Positions 10,732-20,319 of a stretch of DNA of 64,000 nt are shown piece after piece. Made by a program: the position numbers and the translations under genes. The stretch covers positions 57,801,601 through 57,865,600 of the forward strand of contig OY757939.1 of assembly GCA_963585895.1 (NCBI GenBank), in the 5' to 3' direction. The DNA comes from Sepioteuthis lessoniana. Taxonomy: Eukaryota > Mollusca > Cephalopoda > Myopsida > Loliginidae. The notes beneath the pieces are model-generated. The model ran no database searches. It had not been told where the DNA came from and was given only the letters and a program-made list of their open reading frames with translations. Within the stretch, counting starts at the first letter, position 1, and each line of letters starts with the position of its first letter.

Positions 10732-11337
10732 TATGTGAACACAAATAAAACAAAGTTCACGCAATTTTACTCTAGAAGGTGTCGTCTTTACTTGTGTCAA
10801 GCCTCTGAAATTAGAAAACCAGTTCATTTACCTAGGCAGCAATATCTCATCTACTGAAAACAACACACACCTAGTTAAGGCGAGAGATGCTATTAACAGA
10901 TTATCGATTACATGGAAATCTGAACTCTCATAAAATAAAGCGGGATTTCTTCCAAGCTATGACTGTGTCAATACTACTGTATGGCTGAACCACCTGGACA
11001 TTAACGAAACGCATGGAGAAAAGACTAAATGGGAACTATATAAGAATGTTGTGCAGTTTTGAACAAATCTTGGAAGCAACGCCCCACAAAACAGCAGCCC
11101 TTCAGTCACTTTCTTCCCATTTCACAAAGCATCCAAGTCAGACGAACCAGACATACTCGGCACTTCTGCAGAAGAAAGGGCGAACTAATAAGCGACATTC
11201 TGTTATCGACTGCTACACATGAATATACCACTGTTGGCTGCCAAGCAAAGACTTACATATATCAACTTTGTCCGGACACTTGATACAATCTAGAGGGTCT
11301 GCAAAAAGTGATGGATTATAGGGACGGATTTCTACTA

Positions 11338-11410
11338 CAATGATGACTTTGGCATTAAATAACCTATAAAGGTTGATATGCCATTAAATAAAACGGATTA
11401 AACCAAAAGA
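11338..11410 (+). mobile_element. SINE-A tail fragment
   Basis: TTTGGCATTAAATAACC ... GTTGATATGCCATTAAAT only; head and core are absent. Confidence 0.8.
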
Positions 11411-11531
11411 TTTGTATATTAAATTAATGTATGCAAAAAGAATTGGAATAATACTCGTGTTTTGTAGTAAAATCTAGAGTATTTATTTCTCATACTAAAA
11501 TCTTTTTTTATCCACCTACTTAATAAAGTTG

Positions 11532-11774
11532 GTTTGGTTTGGTTTCTGTGTTTAATAGCATATAAACATTTGTAGGTTATTTAATGCCAAAGCTATTCTC
11601 CTAGAGGAACAATCGTGGTACTATTTAACCCATAGCTGGGAGGATAAGGGAGTTCATACCTTTCCCAAGGGTATTTGCCCGAAAGTGAACGTAATAGCGT
11701 GACTCGAACACGAACTCACTTACTACGATTCCACAGTCCATCACTTTAACCATTACACCATAAGGACACCCCCA
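11532..11774 (-). mobile_element. Full-length SINE-A, TSD TTAATAAARTTG
   Basis: Tail, core and head are all present in reverse. The duplication TTAATAAAGTTG (11520-11531) / TTAATAAAATTG (11775-11786) differs at one base. Confidence 0.9.
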
Positions 11775-11786
11775 TTAATAAAATTG

Positions 11787-13540
11787 ATTATGATATCTGT
11801 GTTTGAGGTCTACGAAGCCTTATAGACACCCAAACTACTGGATATAGTCACCAGCAATTTCCTACGAAAGACCACTTGTCTATATCATTCTTACCGTAAC
11901 ATTGATTTTTAGCTAAGCCAAAATCGGCCTGAAAAAATAAACTGGCAGACAAATTATTTTATGTTCTTTTTTTGTGACTTCTGCTTCAAACAACATTAGA
12001 ATTTTCCCCTCTGAAGTCATTTCACAACAGCAAAGTACATTTCGTTTTTGTTCAATTGAATTATTTAATTCTTGGATTAAAGTTAAACCCATGTGATTCT
12101 TAAAATTTAGAATTAAATTTCTGTGCAATAATTTAATTTTTTTTTCATGCAAAATTTTTTTCACATATACAAATTCTTTTCACTACTTATAACATAAACA
12201 AACGTCATCGCAAGAAAAAAAAAAAAAAAGAAACAAACAAACAAAGAAACATTCAAACAAAACTTAAAATTATTTAATATTATTTATTTATTTATTTATT
12301 TTATAAAACAATCTTGAATGAATCTTAATATTATGTGATTCTTAAAGCTTCTATGTGGTTATTTTAACAATTTTATTTTTCATTTTAATTCAAAAAACTA
12401 TTTTCACATATACACATTTATTTTTGTTGTTATTTACAATATGAACAAACTTCGTCGTCAGAAACACTCTCAAATAATCATTTTTTATCCTTATTTTTAA
12501 AAAAATAAAAACTAGAAAAAATTAAATCAGATAAAATCAAAGCTGACATTTTTTTAGTTGTGAAAAGAAATTGTAAAAAAAATAAAAAATAAAAAATATT
12601 GTGAATATTGTTTCTGGGTTTGTACATTATTTTTCATCAATTTTTAATGTATGGGCAAAATAAAAGTGTCACAGGACCGATGATAATGTGTCCACATCAT
12701 TGACGGTCTCCAGCAACATCTATAACTAGACCATACAACTACCCCTACAATGTGCACCAAGCATAAAGACCATCCTCACCTTCTAGATGCGCTGTCGCCA
12801 CAAACTAATAGACAGCTGAATCTAAGACTTTCTACAACGCCGATATCATTGACCACCCAACAGACACTACACCGACGTAATACAACAAACGCAATTTACA
12901 CTCATACGTCTTTCGTGTACGATTTGCTCAATAAAACCTGAAATTTAAACTTATCCACTTGTCTCTGTCATATGTCCTATATTTTGTCAATCACAACAGA
13001 ACACAAACAACAGACAAACTGACCTCGGGATTGACGCATGATCATTTGTCCAGTGACAAAGGAATCACGTTTTTTAGTTACAAACATTTTTCACAGAAAT
13101 AAAATCTTTCTTTTTTTTCCTTATGAATAAATTTCAATTCTTTATCTCTGTGATCAATTTTAAGCGTAAAAATACTTTTATAAAGATTAAAACTTATTGT
13201 ATTAAAATGAACAAAAAAAAAAAGGTTCAATGTGGCCTTAATTAAAAAAATGTTATTGACTTAATAAAGCTAAAAATTGGCATAAAAACTTCAACTTGTT
13301 TTTTGCTTTTTATTGGTAAATCTTTGAAAAGTTATTTTATTTGTTTGTTAAAGCAATTTTAAAGTGAAAAACAAAATTAATTATCGATGATAAAAAAGTT
13401 CGTTATAAATAGTCATTTTTTTATTCATTGAAACAAGTTGAAGCGTAAAATACTTTAATGAAAAATTAAAAAATATATATAATAAGGATAAAATAAATTG
13501 ATTAATTACAAATACACGTAGTGCTTGTAGTTTAATGATT
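11787..13540. other. AT-rich region with one GC-richer island, unclassified
   Basis: Long A/T runs and TTTA repeats. About 12655-12950 is less AT-rich, holds a 63-codon frame (12750-12941) and ends near AATAAAACCTG, a poly-A-signal-like site. No motif places it in a family. Confidence 0.45.
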
Positions 13541-13559
13541 ATCCTCAGAGGAAATAGTC

Positions 13560-13965
13560 GGTAGGTTGGGTTTTATGGCATATCAACCCTTGTAGGCTAT
13601 TTAACGCCAAATTTATTTTTATGCAGATAGTTTTATTTCAAACAATTCAGTTTAGCATGAGTACACACTTTAATTGTCAAAAACGTTTCTATTTCAAGCC
13701 ATTCAGATTATTAAAAAAAGTTTTAATTCAGCTAATTCAGTTTAGTATAAATAAAGAAGTTCTATATTAAACAATTCAGTTTAGCGTAAGTTCAGTTTCA
13801 ATGTCAAAAACAGTTCCGTTTCAAAGAATTCAGTTTAGCATAAGCACGCAGTTTCAATGTAAGTAACCAGTTTAATTGTTAAAAACATTTCTTTTTCAAG
13901 CTATTCAGTTTAGTGAAACAGTTCTAATTCAAACAATTCAGTTTAGCATAAGTATGCAGTTTAGT
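13560..13965. repeat. SINE-A tail (-) and minisatellite flank of W
   Basis: After a minus-strand SINE-A tail (TTTTATGGCATATCAACCC), units built on TTTCAAACAATTCAGTTTAG and CATAAGTACGCAGTTT recur about every 50-75 bp up to the W module. Confidence 0.75.
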
Positions 13966-14185
13966 TCTATTTAACCCATAGATAGGGCCCTATCAGGTTA
14001 TACCATTCTGAGCAAGAGTGGACCTGGGAGCAATGGCAATGATTGGGTAGTCCACATTCCCCAATGCTCCAGCATCACTGGAACCTCACTATTAGATTGT
14101 TTAGTGTCATAAACAGGACACTCATTGTCCTGCAGAGGTGTTGTCGGTGTATTCTACAGCTCCAGCTGACTGGGCAATCATAGGA
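13966..14185 (+). mobile_element. W module, representative copy
   Basis: The conserved order is ACCCATAGATAGGGCCCTAT, CTGGGAGCAATGGCAATGA, CATTCCCCAATGCTCCAGCA, GTGTCATAAACAGGACACTC, then a variable C-rich stretch and a terminal inverted repeat of the form CCCAGYCGRCTGGG (here CAGCTGACTGGG). It lacks coding capacity. Terminal hairpin plus adjacent minisatellite resembles Helentron-associated (DINE/HINE-type) elements, but no CTRR end or 5' TC is evident, so the class is unproven. Confidence 0.75.
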
Positions 14186-14457
14186 AATGGTCTGGGGGTT
14201 GTAACACCTAATAGGGTCATATATATGGTTAAAAAAAACCCTTTTCTAATTTAAACAGTGTACTTTGAGTTTTAATAGAGGGCAAACAAATGACTTATGT
14301 TAAATTAGATTGCTTGAAATGGAACTGTTTAATCATTTAATTGTGCAAATAAATGACTGATGTTTAATTAAATGGATTGTGATACATCGCAATAATTGGA
14401 ACCATTTAATTTTGTTGATATACTAAACTGAATAATTCGAAATAGAACTGATCATTT
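14186..14457. repeat. Degenerate minisatellite-like units
   Basis: GCAAACAAATGACTTATGTT ... AACCATTTAACTGTG type units, the same class that occurs around other W modules. Confidence 0.65.
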
Positions 14458-15130
14458 TATCATCATCATCATCATCATCATGTCGTGCCGCTAGCATGGA
14501 TATCTCTGACCCTCTCTCGCCACTTCTCCCTATCATTCATCGCCTCTGGTAGGTCTTCAGGGCTACATCCCGTATCCTCATAGACCTGCTGTATGTATGT
14601 TCGAGCTGGTCGTCCTGCTTTTGCTCGGCCATATGCGGGGGTCCATAGGAGTACATCACTTATGAGTTCGTCCTTGCTTCTCCAGCAGTGTCCTGCATAT
14701 CTGGTTCTTCTAACTTGCCAGGACTTGTTCAATATTGCTCGCAACATTCTTGTGTAATTGCTGTCTAGCTTCTTCTCCAGCCGTTTAGTTAGCATCCAAG
14801 TAGTGCATCTATATAGCAGTATCGACACTGCTTGGAAGAAACTGGGTTTCATTTTATCGGTCAGGTCTGACTTCCATATGATCGAAAGCATATCGATTGC
14901 TGTCCATGCCTTCGAAAGCCGTGTGTCGATATCTTCTTCAGTTGATAAGACGCTGCTTCCTCAGTAGGTGAATTTGTCTACTATTTTCAGAGGGGTTCCG
15001 TCTAGTGTGGAGATGTCACCTGTTTGATTATAGCACATATATTCCCTTTTGTATGCATTGACATGGAGGCCAATGCCTGGGGCGGCTCGTTCCAAACTAT
15101 GCAGTTGTGTTTCTGTGTGGAAATGTCGCC
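14458..15130 (-). pseudogene. LINE-R 3' copy with (GAT)n tail
   Basis: The cleanest frame (14478-14891, 137 codons) reads LSIIWKSDLTDKMKPSFFQA, CTTWMLTKRLEKKL, YTRMLRAILNKSW, VRRTRYAGHCWRSKDELISD, GRPARTYIQQVYEDTGC, REKWRERVRDI. Relative to the copy at 47.4 kb it lacks about 20 residues between NKSW and VRRTR (the HPTRHQLYGHLPPITKT segment), an in-frame deletion. Upstream sequence continues to about 15130 with more RT thumb sequence. The 3' tail is an (ATC)n tract on the plus strand. It is truncated at the 5' end, so cannot encode a full RT. Confidence 0.88.
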
Positions 15131-15139
15131 TGTTTGATT

Positions 15140-15397
15140 AACATAGAACTGTTTTATCATTTACAAAGGATTATTATTAGTTATTTGATACCATACAGCT
15201 GTGTACAAATTGTACAAATTAGACATGAACATTGATCAGCAGAGTCACTTATGTTAAATAGCAATGCTAGAAACCATTGCACGAATAGAATTATTAGTGC
15301 TAGATAGCAATACTTGCGACAATTTGACTGTGTGCAAATAGATGGTTAATATTAAACAGAATTATTAGAAAATTATTAAAATTATCAAATTATAAAA
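15140..15397. repeat. Degenerate minisatellite-like units
   Basis: Repeats of TTAAATAGCAATACTTG ... TGACTGTGTGCAAATAGATG type. Confidence 0.6.
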
Positions 15398-15413
15398 AAA
15401 GAAAGAATGTAGA

Positions 15414-15819
15414 TCTATATCCTTGCCCTTGAGATCATAATAATTACGTGGATGCATATTTCTAGTCCTCTTGAGAAGACATGGCCCTGGAGGTGGCCGT
15501 GTCCTCTGTAAAGAGTACGGATTTTACTTGCAAGACATATTCAGGTTAATTAGTTGTGCAATTACCATGACTAGTTAATTTGGCGTCACTTGTGTGTGAT
15601 ATGGACTGATGTCTCATTAATAGGGTTTCGGCTCTGCAATCTGTGATTGATGGTTCGGTTTCCAGTGGTGGAGACAACGATATGCACTGCTGATTAGACC
15701 TAATAAAGTTGAAACAGCTGTCCAGTGTTTCCGTATGTCATGCGCAAGTGTTCGCCGGATTTTCTGGTGACAGTAATTCAATTCATAATATAATTCCTCT
15801 ATTTAAAAAAAGGAAAAGA
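15414..15819 (+). mobile_element. Unclassified retroposon, TSD of 16 bp
   Basis: A 406-bp segment ends in an A/G-rich tail (AAAAAAAGGAAAAGAA) and is flanked by the perfect 16-bp duplication AAAGAAAGAATGTAGA (15398-15413 and 15820-15835). The A-rich duplicated sequence could partly reflect simple-sequence similarity. Neither end resembles the SINE families here. It could be a retroposed transcript or a novel SINE. Confidence 0.6.
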
Positions 15820-15955
15820 AAAGAAAGAATGTAGAATTATTAGCTTTAGACCTGAATACTTAAAACCATATAACTGTGTGCAAACAAATGAGCTCCAAGA
15901 AATTGTTTAAAAATGAAGTTACAAACTATTCGTTTACAAATTATATACATACATG

Positions 15956-15995
15956 TATGTGTGTGCGTGTGTGTGGGTGGGTGTGTGTTTGTGTG
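15956..15995. repeat. (GT)n microsatellite
   Basis: Interrupted GT repeats. Confidence 0.9.
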
Positions 15996-16004
15996 AAAAG
16001 AGGA

Positions 16005-16075
16005 TTTGGCATTTAATGACCTACACGGGTTGAAATGCCATAAAGCACCAACGATCCAACCAACCTTTAATGATA
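16005..16075 (+). mobile_element. SINE-A tail fragment
   Basis: TTTGGCATTTAATGACCTAC ... GTTGAAATGCCATAAAGC. Confidence 0.7.
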
Positions 16076-16137
16076 TTAAGAAATTCGGCTCCTCCATGAC
16101 TCCACAGTGGTACCAGGTGTGTATTCCAAAAAATAAT

Positions 16138-16262
16138 TATCATATCATTGAGGCTATCATTCTTTCCTGTTGTTTGGAAAGGCAGGGGATTTTTATTCCA
16201 AGATTAAAATTGATTGCTACAGATGTGTCATTTCCGTTTCTAAGATTACAATTTCCAATAAA
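16138..16262 (+). pseudogene. Helitron PIF1-like helicase fragment
   Basis: The frame reads IIEAIILSCCLERQGIFIPR followed by LKLIATDVSFPFLRLQFPI. The other Helitron piece in this window (19023-19484) has the parallel MEAKILTGPFKGEDILKPLI and MIPTDMSFQFKRLQFPI. Shared IPTD-like and RLQFPI motifs identify the C-terminal part of the Helitron Rep/helicase protein. Only about 40 residues survive. It diverges strongly from the 19-kb copy, so it is an older, independent remnant. Confidence 0.7.
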
Positions 16263-16429
16263 AAAAAAGAATATCTTCTGTGTCAGTCCGAAGATTACTT
16301 GTCAGAGGTCTGCAATAAGAAATATTGTCTTTTGTGTATGGCTCTAAACAGCATAGGATTTAGATTTAATCTTTCGCTGTCATCACTTCCAGGTCAATTC
16401 TGACCAGGATTGGTAGGATCAATTCAAAT

Positions 16430-16518
16430 TTTGTCGAACAGATTTGTTTGAGAAAATGTTCAAAATGATTTTGAAGTATATCAAGTTGACTATTTAGATA
16501 ATTATATTGCACCAAAGT
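16430..16518. repeat. Sat-C repeat, left part
   Basis: Part of the ~95-bp repeat that resumes at 16821; interrupted by a SINE-B. Confidence 0.55.
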
Positions 16519-16805
16519 TTTAGAGGTGCCCGTGGTGTAATGGTTATCGTCGTAGGAAAAGGACACGACGACACGAGTTCAAAACCTGGACGAGACTAAT
16601 TGCACATAGCACTAATACCCTTGGGAAAGGTATGAATCCAATTATTCTCCCTCCAGCTATGGGTAAATAGTAGGACAGACAGGGTTCTTCAGCCTTGGTG
16701 AGGCAACTATAGGAGAAGGAAAACTCTGAATTGAAACCTGTTAAACTCCGCTGAAGAACTGACCTTGTGTCATATCCTGCCCGAGCGGAGGGATTGGTAA
16801 ATATG
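16519..16805 (+). mobile_element. Full-length SINE-B, TSD of 15 bp
   Basis: Perfect 15-bp duplication ATATTGCACCAAAGT (16504-16518 and 16806-16820). The head has A-box-like TGGTGTAATGGTTATCG and B-box-like GAGTTCAAAACCTGG. The core ACCCTTGGGAAAGGTATGAA is shared with SINE-A, while the tail (TTCTTCAGCCTTGGTGAGG ... GGATTGGTAAATA) is different. Inserted in a Sat-C unit. Confidence 0.92.
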
Positions 16806-16820
16806 ATATTGCACCAAAGT

Positions 16821-17160
16821 ATGAAGTATTTGCTTGTTTAAAATGACCGTGAAGCTTCCTTTATAACTTCGCTCTTAAAATATTGCTATTGCTACTAAGT
16901 ACTAAGTATCTATCGTGGATGCCATATTAATAAATACAGTCTTAAAAATATTAACATTGCAACTAATTATGAAGTTTTTACCCGTTTAAAATGACTGTGA
17001 AGCTTTATTTATAACTTCGTTCTTAAAACATTGATATTGAAACTAAGTACTAATTATTTACCTGGGATGCCATTATAATAAATTGACTCTTAAAATATTG
17101 ATATTGCAACTAATTATGAACTATCTAGTTGTGTAAAAAGATTGAGAAGATACTTTGTAT
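16821..17160. repeat. Sat-C degenerate tandem repeat
   Basis: About 95-120-bp units around CTTAAAACATTGATATTGA and GTGAAGCTTTATTTATAAC; the inverted form occurs at 59.97-60.25 and 61.14-61.40 kb. Confidence 0.65.
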
Positions 17161-17165
17161 TTGGT

Positions 17166-17308
17166 GGAGGTGCTCATAGTGTAACGGTTATCGACGTCGG
17201 GAATGGAATTGGTCACCTGAGTTGCAGCCCAAAATAATGCTGTTTGCGTATTTCTTCGCTTTTGAAAAAAGCATGAATACATTTGTTTTCTCCGAACTAT
17301 GGACAGAT
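17166..17308 (+). mobile_element. SINE-B head and core fragment
   Basis: AGGTGCTCATAGTGTAACGG and a decayed core; the tail is missing. Confidence 0.65.
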
Positions 17309-17604
17309 GTCAAAAACAGTTCTATTTCAAACAATTCATTTTAGCATAAGTACGTAGTTAAAATGGAAATAAACAGTTTAATTGTCAAATCATTTCTATT
17401 TCAAGCTATTCAATTAAATCAAGCAGTTCTAATTCAAACAATTCAGTTTAGTGTAAGTATAGTTTTATTTCAAACTAATCAGTTTAGCGTGAGTACAGTT
17501 TCAATATAAAAACAGTTCCATTTCAAACAATTCAGTTTAGCATCAGTACACAGTTTAAATACCAAAAGAGTTCTATTTCAAGTTATTCAGTTTAGCATAA
17601 GTAA
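17309..17604. repeat. Minisatellite flank of W
   Basis: Units of TTTCAAACAATTCAGTTTAG and CATCAGTACACAGTTTAAAT immediately precede W. Confidence 0.75.
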
Positions 17605-17822
17605 GAAGTTTAGTTCTATTTAACCTATAGATAGGACCAGAGTTGAACTGGGAGCGATGGCAATGAAGAGGTACTTCGCATTCCCTAAAGTTCCAGCATT
17701 ACTGGAATCTCACCATCAGACTGTTAAGTGTCATATCCAGGACACTCGTTCGGTGGGATGAAACTTATCCTTTTGCAGTGAAGCAGTCAGTGAATTCTAC
17801 AGCCTAAGCCGACTAGGCAAAA
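17605..17822 (+). mobile_element. W module
   Basis: ACCTATAGATAGGACC through the terminal CCTAAGCCGACTAGGCAA, where the hairpin arms are retained as CCTA(A)G/CTAGG. Confidence 0.8.
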
Positions 17823-17864
17823 GACATTTCAATATGTGCAATCAAAATGATTAATATTATTAAT

Positions 17865-18859
17865 CAGGGTGGAACGATAAAACTGTTGCCCGAAAAAAGA
17901 CGACATGATTCCATTTCCGTTTAATGAAAACCGGTTTTCTTTTTTTTGTTACAGACCGTCTTCTAGTTGGCCAGTTGTGTACAAATCCCAAGAGCGATAG
18001 GAACCTTCTATCTTGTCTGAAAGTGACACAATGTTCAACGAGCGAGATCGGAGATGCGCCGCTGTACAACCCATGCTCTCTACCGATCCAAGTTATGACA
18101 ACAGGACCATTGCCAGCACCCTCGAAATGCAAATCCGGACGGTTCAACGCTTGAGGGCACAGCTCAACGCATCAGACGACCCTTTGGAGGTGTTGGAACG
18201 GAAGGACACTGCCAGGAAGATCCGAACAAAGGAGTTCATTGAAAAGGTCCTGGCAATGATTGATGAAACTCCCCAGTGGCCTATTCGGTAGATTGCCAGA
18301 GATTTAGACGTCTCACACACAACTATGAATGCATGTGTCAAGGAGGACTTTAAATCTAGGTCCTCCAGGAACCAGACAAGCCAGATCTTAACTGAGAAGA
18401 CAAAGAACCTCAGGCTAATCAAGTCCATCAGGCCCCCTCCTCCCCCAACTTGAACCCGCTGGACTACTTCGTTTGGTCATACGTCGAGAACATCACCAAC
18501 ATGACCTCCCACAACACCAAAGCCAGCCTGATCACCGCCATCCGCCGAGTATTTGCCGAGCTCCCACCTGCGCTTGTGGAAAAGGCATTCTCCCTATCCC
18601 GGATCCGTATCGAGGCGGCGATTGAGGCTGAAGGCGGCTACATTGAATAGATGTCAGCTCTACTACATAATCAAGTTAACTGAATTGATTTTTTCAATAA
18701 AACTTTTAAAATAAAGCTATAGTGTTGTTTTCTTTAGGACGATAGTTCTATTGTTCCACCCTGTACAATCAAGTTAACTGAATTGATTTTTTTCAATAAA
18801 AGTTTTAAAATAAAGCTGTAGTGTTGTTTTCTTTAGGACAATTTTATCGTTCCACCCTG
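17865..18859 (+). mobile_element. MLE1: internally deleted mariner/Tc1-type transposon with duplicated right end
   Basis: Terminal inverted repeats are CAGGGTGGAACGATAAAACT on the left and the complement of CAGGGTGGAACGATAAAATT on the right (ending 18859). The right end exists twice: a 98-bp segment (18669-18766, then 18767-18859) repeats CAAGTTAACTGAATTGA ... AAAATAAAGCT ... CCACCCTG, and the inner terminus is followed by TA. The duplication explains why no clean TA TSD is seen at the outer end. Confidence 0.85.
18013..18653 (+). pseudogene. Mariner/Tc1-type transposase, catalytic core deleted
   Basis: The first part (18013-18291) begins near MSESDTMFNERDRRCAAVQP and carries an N-terminal helix-turn-helix region (SYDNRTIASTLEMQIRTVQR LRAQL). 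It then stops at 18289 and continues in frame with IARDLDVSHTTMNACVKED, a second HTH-like segment. The last part (18450-18650) starts with NPLDYFVWSYVEN, the sequence that normally follows the third catalytic residue of the D-D-D/E triad, and ends GGYIE. The stretch between LRLIKSIR and NLNPLDYF, which should contain the first and second catalytic Asp and most of the RNase-H-like fold, is missing. The protein cannot be active. The ends may still be mobilised by a complete relative elsewhere. Confidence 0.85.
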
Positions 18860-18942
18860 AATTAGCAAATTTGAAAGCATTTAACAGTGTTCAAACAAAT
18901 CATCTTTGGCTCATTTAAAAATGTTACCAATATATATATATA

Positions 18943-19484
18943 CTAGCTGAATCCGGCCACGCGTTGCTGTGGTTCAGTTTGTTTAAAATGGAAAAAAAAT
19001 AAAATTCATGTTTCTAATATGTTTAATATTCCAATACTTGAGGATACACAATATTCTTGGTAGTTCCATTTTCTGTGTAGATAAAGAGATTGTCTGGATT
19101 GCCGACTCTGGAACAGGCAACATATAATTGCCCATGTGAGAAGCAATCAGTGTGTAAATATAAGCCACACAATTCTAAAGATTGTCCCTGTGCTTTGTTG
19201 ATCATGACTGCAAATGCCAATCGAATTGGGAATTGCAATCTCTTAAATTGAAATGACATATCTGTTGGAATCATAGGAATTAGCGGTTTGAGGATATCTT
19301 CACCTTTGAAAGGCCCTGTCAAAATTTTTGCTTCCATGGTGTTGGTCATTAATTTTTTTACTGAAAGACGTGTTCCATCACGAAGCTTAGGCTGGTTAAT
19401 ATTTCGCAACATGATAATTATCACCGTGGTAAATGAAATCAACGACCTGAGCATAAATTCTGAACGAAGCTTTTGACGTTTCAC
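18943..19484 (-). mobile_element. Helitron 3' end with helicase C-terminus
   Basis: On the minus strand the element ends GGATTCAGCTAG followed by T, the CTRR-type 3' terminus of Helitrons, preceded by a short hairpin (CCAC ... GTGG). It is inserted into a TA-rich microsatellite. Only the terminal ~540 bp remain; beyond 19484 the sequence becomes a SINE-B fragment. Confidence 0.8.
19023..19484 (-). pseudogene. Helitron PIF1-like helicase, C-terminal domain
   Basis: The 153-codon open frame reads IIIMLRNINQPKLRDGTRLS, MEAKILTGPFKGEDI, MIPTDMSFQFKRLQFPIRLA, FAVMINKAQGQSLELCGLYL, FSHGQLYVACSRVGNPDNLF and ends TKNIVYPQVLEY with a stop. This is the C-terminal motor part of the RepHel protein; the NKAQGQ and YVACSRV motifs correspond to the last superfamily-1 helicase motifs. 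The Walker A motif, the upstream helicase motifs and the whole Rep nuclease domain are absent, so it is a 5'-truncated copy although the remaining frame is intact. Its intactness and its position just 80 bp from a well-formed 3' terminus suggest a fairly young insertion. Confidence 0.88.
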
Positions 19485-19683
19485 TTCGCGCTAATGCCTT
19501 CGGAAAGGCTTAGAATCCATCTGTTTTCTTCCTCACCCCAGATATGGGTAAATAGTAGGGTAGACTGGCTCTTACGTCTTGGTTGAGCTGCTATACTAAG
19601 AGTAGAAAAAATCTGATTTTAAACCGGCTGTAACCCGCTTAGAAATTAACCCTGTCACATTTTGCCTGTGTTGGTTAAATACA
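19479..19683 (+). mobile_element. SINE-B core and tail fragment
   Basis: GCTAATGCCTTCGGAAAGGC ... ATATGGGTAAATAGTAGGG ... TGTTGGTTAAATA. The head is absent at the Helitron junction. Confidence 0.75.
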
Positions 19684-19794
19684 AAAAGGATTTTAAGGTT
19701 GTTAATTCGTGAAGTAAAAGTTCCAATATCATCTGAAGAACTCCTTACATTTCAAGATTCAATTTGTCAAATGAGGACGAAGTCGGTTTAAGTC

Positions 19795-20280
19795 GTTTCA
19801 TTTACTTAAGGGCATATTAACCTTCATGGGTTGTTTAATGCCAAAGCCACCCTTATAGAAGAATCATCATCCTCATTTTCATGTTGTGCCGCTAGCACGG
19901 ATATCCCTGACTCTCTCTCACCACTTCTCCCTATCGTTCATCGCCTCTGGCAGGTCTTTAGGGCTACATCCCGTATCTTCACATAGCTGCTGTATGTATG
20001 TTCGAGCTGGTGGTCCTGCTTTTGAACGGCCATATGCGGGGGTCCATAGGAGTACATAACTTATGAACTCGTCCTTGCTTCTCCAGCAGGGGCCTGCATG
20101 TCTGGTTCTTCTAACTCGGATAGTTTTCGTGATGGGAGGCAGGTGGCCGTATAGTTGGTGCCTTGTGTGGTGTTGCCTCCAGGACTTGTTCAATAGAAGA
20201 ATACTTGTGGGAATGAGGGTTGTCTTATCTTTCCCAAAGATATTAGTCCGAAAGTGAACGAAATAGAGCAACTGGAGTTC
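19795..20280 (-). mobile_element. SINE-A split by a LINE-R insertion
   Basis: The tail (19795-19864) and core (20203-20280) belong to one element. The intervening LINE is flanked by a 10-bp duplication. Confidence 0.85.
19865..20192 (-). mobile_element. 5'-truncated LINE-R nested in SINE-A, TSD ATAGAAGAAT
   Basis: TSD ATAGAAGAAT is present at 19855-19864 and 20193-20202. The LINE runs from its (GAT)n-like tail to LNKSWRQHHTRHQLYGHLPP. The frame at 19918-20346 includes FIS(Y)VLLWTPAYGRSKAGPPAR. The junction shows target-primed insertion and severe 5' truncation. Confidence 0.9.
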
Positions 20281-20319
20281 GAACTCGTTTATCTGTGTTT
20301 CATCAAAAGAATTGACTTT

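Larger units (their letters stand above)
9565..11335 (+). pseudogene. Longest LINE-R copy: RT palm to 3' end, split by two solo LTRs
   Basis: Piece 1 (about 9565-9782) encodes a decayed RT region with LDGNVNFFNIFAGV followed by ICLDY. Piece 2 (10011-10202) holds the continuation through a frameshifted Y-x-D-D region (bases ACTATGCAGATGATCTAGCA). Piece 3 (10732-11335) resumes with VNTNKTKF, FIYLGSNISSTENN, AINRLSITWKSE and the FFQAMTVSILLYG segment, then the family C-terminus (ATPHKTAALQSL...). LTR-S sits at 9783-10010 with TSD ATTAC, and LTR-G at 10203-10731 with TSD TATG. Removing them restores a collinear RT order, which proves both are insertions. Numerous stops show the LINE is dead. The order of motifs (palm, then thumb, then C-terminus) follows non-LTR retrotransposon RTs; the clade is not certain. 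Confidence 0.85.
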
